A stretch of 64,000 nt of DNA from assembly GCA_935421135.1 (NCBI GenBank), contig OW285189.1, positions 16,327,072-16,391,071 of the forward strand, written 5' to 3'. The stretch comes from Bugulina stolonifera (lineage: Eukaryota; Bryozoa; Gymnolaemata; Cheilostomatida; Bugulidae). Positions 57,951 to 64,000 of the stretch are shown piece by piece. The notes below the pieces were generated by a model. That model saw only the letters and a list, made by a program, of their open reading frames with translations. It had not been told where the DNA came from and did not search any database. A program made the position numbers and the translations under genes. Each line of letters begins with the position of its first letter. The stretch's first letter is position 1.

Positions 57951-58449
57951 ATAGCGTATTGACATATTTTTGCAATGCGTACTGTAGTTGTTTTTGGCCA
58001 GGGATGGGCTGTGTCTATAATGGCATAGGCCTATGTGACTAGGAATATTGGGCCTACACTGTGGTGACTTGGTGACTACTATATCTAACTACTACTATTG
58101 ATAATTCAACTTCTGTTGATTCTATTGATACTGTAGCTACTACTGCTACTACTGGACCCCCTGGTGCTACTGCGACAACTTACCACTTTTCTACGACTAA
58201 CTATTATTGTAACCAACTACTACTATTACTACTGCTGATTTTAACTATTTGCATGATTACTACTAATACAACCATAACTAACTACTGAAATCACCGTAAT
58301 ACTGCTACTACACTGCTATCACTGTAACTTACTGCTAACTACTACTATAAGTAACTACTCCTACTGCTAATACGAACTACAGCTAACACCACAAATGGTT
58401 CTTTTATTCTGCTAGTAAACTGCTGCTGTGACTACTAATACTAAAGATA

Positions 58450-60080
58450 GTGGGCATACTATCAATGTTGAGCTGATACTAACACATACAGCTTGTTGAC
58501 TTGTGTTGTAGGATGTTGCAGTGTCTGCTGCAGTTGGGCCACCAGATGCCGATATGCTCTCTTACTTTATTCTATGAGTTTGTAGTACTGAAGCACTAAT
58601 GAGTTTTACCATGCACTAGCCGATGCTTTCAAGAGAATGCAGTTTCATATCCATATAGCTCTTCAGGTAGGTAGTTGTATGAATAACTACTCGGAATCCT
58701 GTATCTTAAACATTTATGCTTTATCGGCGAAGAAAATTTAGAATCTGATACTCCATCAGAGTCCCTAATAATTCTGAATTTGGTTATTATAGTAATTACA
58801 CCTACATGAATTATTCATTGTTACACATGAAGACTGTGTGTGTAGGCAGATCTATGTGCAAATGAAAGTAATACACGAGACAGTCATTTCGTGGTTGCAG
58901 ATTCTGGTAAGATGTTCCAAACAAAATGTTATAGCCTTGGAAAATTGCAAGAGACACCGATGGAGGGTAAACCATTCAGTTCAACAGGAACAACTTTAGG
59001 AAGAAACCTCATTCATCATTGCAGTTGCTCTGGTATCCTTGCCGGCAGTCTCCTTGAGGTTAAATATTTGTCCATTGCTTTTGCATGTAGGTGCAGTAGT
59101 GGTGAAAGCTAGATAGACATCCTTACTCCTTAGTTGGAGTTTTGGAGAAGGGGAATAAATCTAGAGAAAATGATTTCTGTTTAAGTTTTGCTGAAAAACA
59201 GAGGTTATCTCAAATTTCTCCACTTTTGCATCTAAACAATTATTGACCTCAATAGCCTGAATCTTGCAACCATTTACTATCAGCCATTATGTTAGCTGTC
59301 AACATCATATGGTCAACAAGGTCAGTCTTTAACTGTAGGGCTTGCCAGTGACCTCTACCTCACCAGCTATGCAAGTGTTCAACTGTTGAAACCCAGGCAG
59401 TGAAGTTGAAGTTTGATCATAACACAGTCCACTCTGCACTCTGCTGGAGCTTCCTCCAATTGTACACCTCTGCTCCGACTGCTCAATACTCTCTAGTACA
59501 ATCTGTTTGCTATGTTATAAAACCATAGTAGCACATATAAGTGCTACATGCTACATGGTGGTAACCATTAGTGCTTTGCCATAGATTCAGCAGTTAAAGC
59601 TATCATAGAATCCACAGTAGCCTAACCACCTGCAGACTGCAGTATAATATTTTAATGTGTAATTTTAATCATACTATTACCAATGTTTTTCATGGGTAGC
59701 AAAGTGTCAGAAATTATTTCCAATGATATTGTGTAAACCTTTTATACATGCATGTATATGTCTAATATAATAAAGAATTCGTGATTACATATAATGTTTA
59801 TACGAATACAGTATGTTATGCCATATGGTACCTTCAGCATACATACACGTTCATTTGTCATACATTATAAGTTTTATAATGATAAAATGTATATTATATT
59901 ACTGATACATGTACATGTATAAATGCATTTGCATTGTTGGCAGACGATGCTAAGGTCTATGTGATTGCACTGCACTGATAACTCAATTAATCCACTCAAT
60001 TTATAAGTGCAGTCAAGAAATTGAAATGAAAGTAAGGAAAACAAATGCATGTATAATTAGCATAGCATTATCCGGATAAT
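58450..60080. other. No gene identified
   Basis: Plain AT-rich sequence. A frame at 58891-59112 lacks codon bias, domain signals or splice support, so I do not call it. Confidence 0.4.
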
Positions 60081-60087
60081 AGTATAA

Positions 60088-60169
60088 AGTTATCTCCCCA
60101 GGAATGGTCGATCGCCGGAAACCGTAGTCTCACAAAATAGTATGCCGAAATCTAAAAAAGGAGATAACT
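60088..60169. mobile_element. Very short inverted-terminus repeat, copy 1
   Basis: AGTTATCTCCCC...GGAGATAACT. A second copy at 63454-63536 has AATTATCTCCCC...GAGATAATT, and both begin with ATAAA-TTATCTCCCC followed by GAATG. At about 82 bp these are among the smallest MITE-like units in the window. Confidence 0.45.
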
Positions 60170-60365
60170 CCTAATTTTTCAATCATTTAGAAGGAGTTTT
60201 AATTTCACTAATTGAGGCATAAGGAGAGTCATAAAATACAAATCTTTGGTTATTAATAAGAGAACATATGTTGATTTAGTGTACTGTACAATAATTGTTT
60301 GAATATCTTGTTTAGAACAGTACAAAAACTAACTTCAAAGTAGGGCACAATTTGTGAATTTTACC

Positions 60366-61875
60366 TTTAATCAAAAACATGTTATATTTGTGTAAGAAAC
60401 TTTAGTAGCATCATTATGGTTGGCCCAGAGCAGGCATTGGCACTGTACAATGGTAGGGTAGTCGTTAGAAAACATACCAGTGTAATGCACAAATGTTCCT
60501 CTAACGACCATTGCTCAATTTTCTGTTAAAGTGACGGAGGAGGCAACTCTATAACTAGCCTACTTGTATACCCTGAACTTTTGCTGTTTTTTGTTTCAAA
60601 TATTATAATGCCACAATTTTATGGCTAATAGGTGTATATTATAATAATAATAATGTAACAAGTGTGTAGTTACATGTGCATTTGTAATGAAAAGTTAAGT
60701 GATGGGTTACTTGTAGAATAATAACAAATATAATATGAAGATGATTCAAAATACACTAGGTAGGCCTATTACAAGTGAGAGTTGTCTTTCCCTGCAGCCC
60801 AATTGCACGCTTCTGAACATAGAATTTCTACTAATATATTTAAGGTTTACAACAGTGGTAATCTCATGTAAGAGTGACCATAAACATGTTTGATATAAAA
60901 GCTAACATAAATTTTTTAAACTTTTGGGTTGAATTTTCACTAAATGGACGATAATAACTTATAAATAAATCGGTTCTCTTAGAATTTATTTGTGTAAGAA
61001 AGATTTATACTGTACTACTGTACTACGTAATATACCTATTTTGTTCACCTCCCTAATCTGCATAGAATGAACTGGTATAACTATTTACCTCATATGTAAA
61101 CTCACTGAATGAGAAAGCCAGATAGGTTGATGCAGATAGCCAGCAGGTATTCTCGCTTTTTATCTTCTAATATGGCTATTTAAGAAGGAAATCAAGCTAA
61201 ATAACTTCTTGACAAACATACAAGTATTATGTCTTAAAAGTTGCTAATGATGTGTACACTAACATATAGTCTACAAGTGTGTAGTAAGCAAGGCTTGACA
61301 TCTTAAACCATATAAACAAACCATCGATTACAGAAGAATGTAATATTATACACATTAGATATTATTAGTCTACTTCCCCTAATACCACATAGTCATACCT
61401 GTCAACCTGGTGTGAAAAAATATAGAAAGTCCCAGCTTCCATGCCCACAGGCGAAATGTGCAAGACCTGCCTGATGTGCGATATCTATCTGATGCTCTGA
61501 AATAAGGAGGATATAGGGACATAGGAAGCTGGTGGGAGTGGGAGTTTAAAATAGGGAGGGTCTCTCCCAAATAGTCAGTAGTATATACACATGTAGAATG
61601 TTTTTCCCCCTGGTGGGGGAGGGGGGGGGGGGGAGAGCTTATCTGCATTCATAGTTTCAAGTTTGACTATGTCTGCATGTCACATGTGGTAGAGATAGAG
61701 CAAACTTAAGATTTGACTTATTTTCTTCTTACTAAAGCTTTATTTTACTTGAAGCAACTGTCAGAAAATTGTACCGAATATATAAATTATATAATATTGA
61801 TGGCAGCATATAGTTACTAGAAAGATGGAAGCAAACTAAATATTCCATTCACTTATCAATTATAAGGAGATCTTT
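60366..61875. repeat. Dispersed ~1-kb duplication, copy 2, with ~460-bp insertion
   Basis: Matches 29786-30795 in the same orientation. Between about 61270 and 61720 it carries extra sequence containing CATACCTGTCAACC, a hAT-like terminus motif, and a long poly-G run (about 61617-61634). Neither end of the insertion can be fixed. Confidence 0.65.
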
Positions 61876-62068
61876 CCTTCATAGACCGAGTTCTTTAATT
61901 CAAAGTCACTTCAGAAGTTTTAGGCAAGGGGTGCTTCTGTAGTTTCACTTTCCACATTCCACATTCCAATTATAAGGAGATCTTTCCTTCATAGACCGAG
62001 TTCTTTAATTCAAAGTCACTTCAGAAGTTTTAGGCAAGGGGTGCTTCTGTAGTTTCACTTTCCACATT
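61861..62068. repeat. 110-bp tandem duplication over the 3' end of the endotoxin-like gene
   Basis: TATAAGGAGATCTTTCC begins at 61861 and again at 61971. The roughly 100-bp repeated unit is essentially identical and contains the stop codon and last codons of the gene at 62005; the 61861 copy is a detached duplicate of those codons. Near identity implies a recent event. Confidence 0.9.
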
Positions 62069-62859
62069 GAAAGTACAACTAGAGGGTCATTCAACACCAT
62101 AGTAAGTACATTGATGGCTTCCGTTATATAGTGATCCCTCTCCTTGTGTGTTCTCTTCAGCAGAGCTTTAATATTTCCAAAGTGCCATGACGAATGACTT
62201 CTAGTCACAAAGTCATCATAATAGGTCTCAGTTAAATGGTCTACCCAAAGAGTAGAGTAGTAGGTGTAGCTCTCAGCACCCTGATTATGAAATTCGTGTG
62301 AAAACTCCACTTTACCTATCATTGATAGACGAGCTCTCATGATTTTTTCACAACGAGCCTGACCATAGTTTGCATACTCCAGAGCCACCTTCTGCAGTTC
62401 TTTGACATAAGGAGATTCTGAAGGATCATGATGATCTGAATCCACCACTGCCAACTCTTGCAACAACATAAGATGTATGTTAGCGCCTATTGTAAATAAG
62501 TCAAATATAGAATCAGCGTACTCCTCTTGCCTCAGCTGTGAAACTAGTGGAATAACAGTATCTTCAACCTTGGCCTTCAAAAGGTCATGTAGTACTTTCT
62601 TTGAGAAGCGGTCATGGCACTTAAAGCGTATGTAGGCATTTTTCATCCATTTGATGATGTAGTTTAGAGTACCGATTACTGTGTGGACGATGACCTCGGA
62701 TATATGTTGCTTTGTAATACTCTATATTTTATTTTCATGGTAGATAGGGCGATCTTGCAGTATGTCTTTGAATACTGAGATGCCTTTACCCTTTAGCAAA
62801 GCCAATGTAAAGTCAGATGCCACATTCCGTTCAATGTGTTGTTCTGAACTTGTGTCCAT
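62005..62859 (-). pseudogene. Delta-endotoxin N-domain-like (Cry-type) protein, one in-frame stop
   Basis: A 213-codon minus-strand frame (62646 to stop at 62005) extends upstream in frame to an ATG at 62859, interrupted by a single TAG at 62722-62724. Residues about 50-66 of the lower part (FTIGANIHLMLLQEL) resemble the central helix alpha-5 of Cry domain I. The following VKELQKVALEYANYGQARCE resembles alpha-6 with its EYxDY-like segment. The beta-rich domains II and III are absent, and no intron is obvious in the main frame. Known family role: helical domain I inserts in membranes. Either the TAG is a nonsense mutation, or a short intron or a downstream start (62646) bypasses it. The resemblance is by motif only. 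The 3' end is tandemly duplicated. Confidence 0.5.
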
Positions 62860-63453
62860 TTCTTCCACTTCCGCAATAGATATTTATGAAAGACAAAGGA
62901 GAAGACAACTACTTAACTATAGCGTAATGCATATTGTGTAGTTTATAGACAAAGTGGCCTAGCAACTGTTTTAAAAAAAACTTATTTGCTGTTGCTCTTT
63001 TACTGTCTTGCCTCACGCCCTGTCTCCTTGCTCTTACTTTTACGTTGGTTCCTTTTTTGCCATCTCAACAGTATTTTCTACCCGATACCCAGTGCTGGTC
63101 CCTACTACTTCTACAGGTTTTTTTTTGCGATAAATTTATGTTTAGCATACTGCTGCCTAATAGTCAAATTAATTAGGGCATCTCATATGTGTAACCAATT
63201 TTTTTAGTTACAGTTAGGATTAATTACATGAAATTACCTATACAATGCGCAATATACAAATATGGTGTATTTTTAGCAGAAAATTTATCTTTGAGTGGAC
63301 CCTCCAGAACCACCTTATGTCAAAGAAATACATCATAATATAAAAAAATGGCCATACCCTCTAATATAATATACATGTATTTATGATATGAACTCACAGA
63401 TCCAGTAATGTAGCTTTGGAGAATCTCAAATAATAAGCAGGTTGACATAATAA

Positions 63454-63536
63454 AATTATCTCCCCTAGAATGCTAGCTAGCAGTCATGTGACAATATAAT
63501 AGCGAGTGATAAGTGAGTATTTTAAATGAGATAATT
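63454..63536. mobile_element. Very short inverted-terminus repeat, copy 2
   Basis: AATTATCTCCCC at the left and GAGATAATT at the right; see the similar unit at 60088. The interiors are unrelated except for the first about 20 bp. Confidence 0.4.
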
Positions 63537-63627
63537 CTATGGTTGGCACGTGGGTGATAGAGTGCAAGATCTGAGGCTGAAATACTGTGGTTGACAAATG
63601 ACAGACCCAGCTGTTATTGTATCGATG

Positions 63628-63765
63628 GGCATGGAACCCAGGCTATCTACATGTAATAGTTCAATACTAACAACAGCTTGTATGTTGAAGGGCATGGAAC
63701 CCAGGCTACATAGTAATTAAATACTAACAGAGGTTAGTATGTTGAAGTGCAGGGAACCCAGGTTA
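63628..63765. repeat. ~60-bp tandem repeat, three copies
   Basis: Copies share GGGCATGGAACCCAGGCTA, then AATACTAACA and GTATGTTGAA; the last is slightly altered (GTGCAGGGAACCCAGGTTAT). No coding frame. Confidence 0.8.
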
Positions 63766-63928
63766 TGTACCAAGAGCCTAGTCTATTGCAAATGTATTCA
63801 ATACTCAATACACTATTAATATACATGTAACTAATATACATGTAGGGCTACAATATGTGCACTGAAGGCCACCTTTGCTTTTATACGACGTTAGCAAGAT
63901 ATCAAATGCTGCTTGACTTGACATGACT

Positions 63929-64000
63929 TGACTGACATAATTTCGTTGAAATGCATTGGCAGATTCAGTGGAAATGACTTCACTGAAAAATTCTAGACTG
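63929..64000. repeat. Dispersed repeat end, second copy
   Basis: Matches 3896-3965 in the same orientation, including GATTCAGTGGAAATGACTTC and the terminal TCTAGACTG. It probably continues past the window. Confidence 0.5.

Overview
The window is eukaryotic. Genes have GT-AG introns of roughly 100-800 bp, TATA boxes and AATAAA poly(A) signals. The background is AT-rich and crowded with small DNA transposons, minisatellites and short ACATGTA-type palindromes. An IkB-like ankyrin gene points to a metazoan. A sponge or other early-branching marine invertebrate is my best guess, but that is inference. A run of exactly 200 N (39027-39226) is a scaffolding gap.

Layout. 1-850 is a satellite array ending about 20 bp before the promoter of a five-exon IkB-like ankyrin gene (996-2443), the best-supported conventional gene. 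2940-3640 is a GC-rich triplet island with CCAAT boxes and no recognisable gene. 4.5-5.9 kb holds a MITE and exon fragments of an unidentified family ('family X') that recurs near 24, 29 and 33.5 kb. 6.4-33.3 kb is an array of duplicated modules. Each module carries up to two tiny secreted-protein genes: type A (Ser/Tyr/Gly/Arg-rich, 65-68 aa) and, downstream on the same strand, type B (Gly/Tyr-rich, 54-75 aa). Seven are present: B 7.6-, A 10.4-, B 15.7-, A 22.9-, A 26.0+, B 28.0+ and A 32.3-. All share a non-coding first exon, one coding exon and a non-coding last exon. The second and third modules form a large inverted duplication. Related empty modules allow several insertions to be dated relative to the duplications: a hAT element with a nested hAT MITE, a 4.3-kb P-superfamily element with a decayed transposase, a tRNA-derived SINE composite and a TTAA-type MITE.

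The second half is mostly transposons and simple sequence: a MITE family built of GACAGTTCGAAAC-like repeats, a CAAGTC-rich foldback element running into the assembly gap, a 2.8-kb MULE-like element with a 9-bp target duplication, 1.7 kb of CTA/CTG triplets, a 1.3-kb hAT element, a near-perfect 198-bp palindrome, and a 1739-bp non-autonomous LTR retrotransposon whose LTRs differ at one position of 301. Near the right end is a minus-strand reading frame resembling the N-terminal helical domain of delta-endotoxin (Cry-type) proteins. It has one in-frame stop near its start and a duplicated 3' end.

The only apparent functional group is the A/B array: co-oriented, TATA-driven genes for small cysteine-free (after the signal peptide), tyrosine-rich basic secreted proteins. 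These could be structural or adhesive matrix proteins or defence peptides; the sequence does not decide which.
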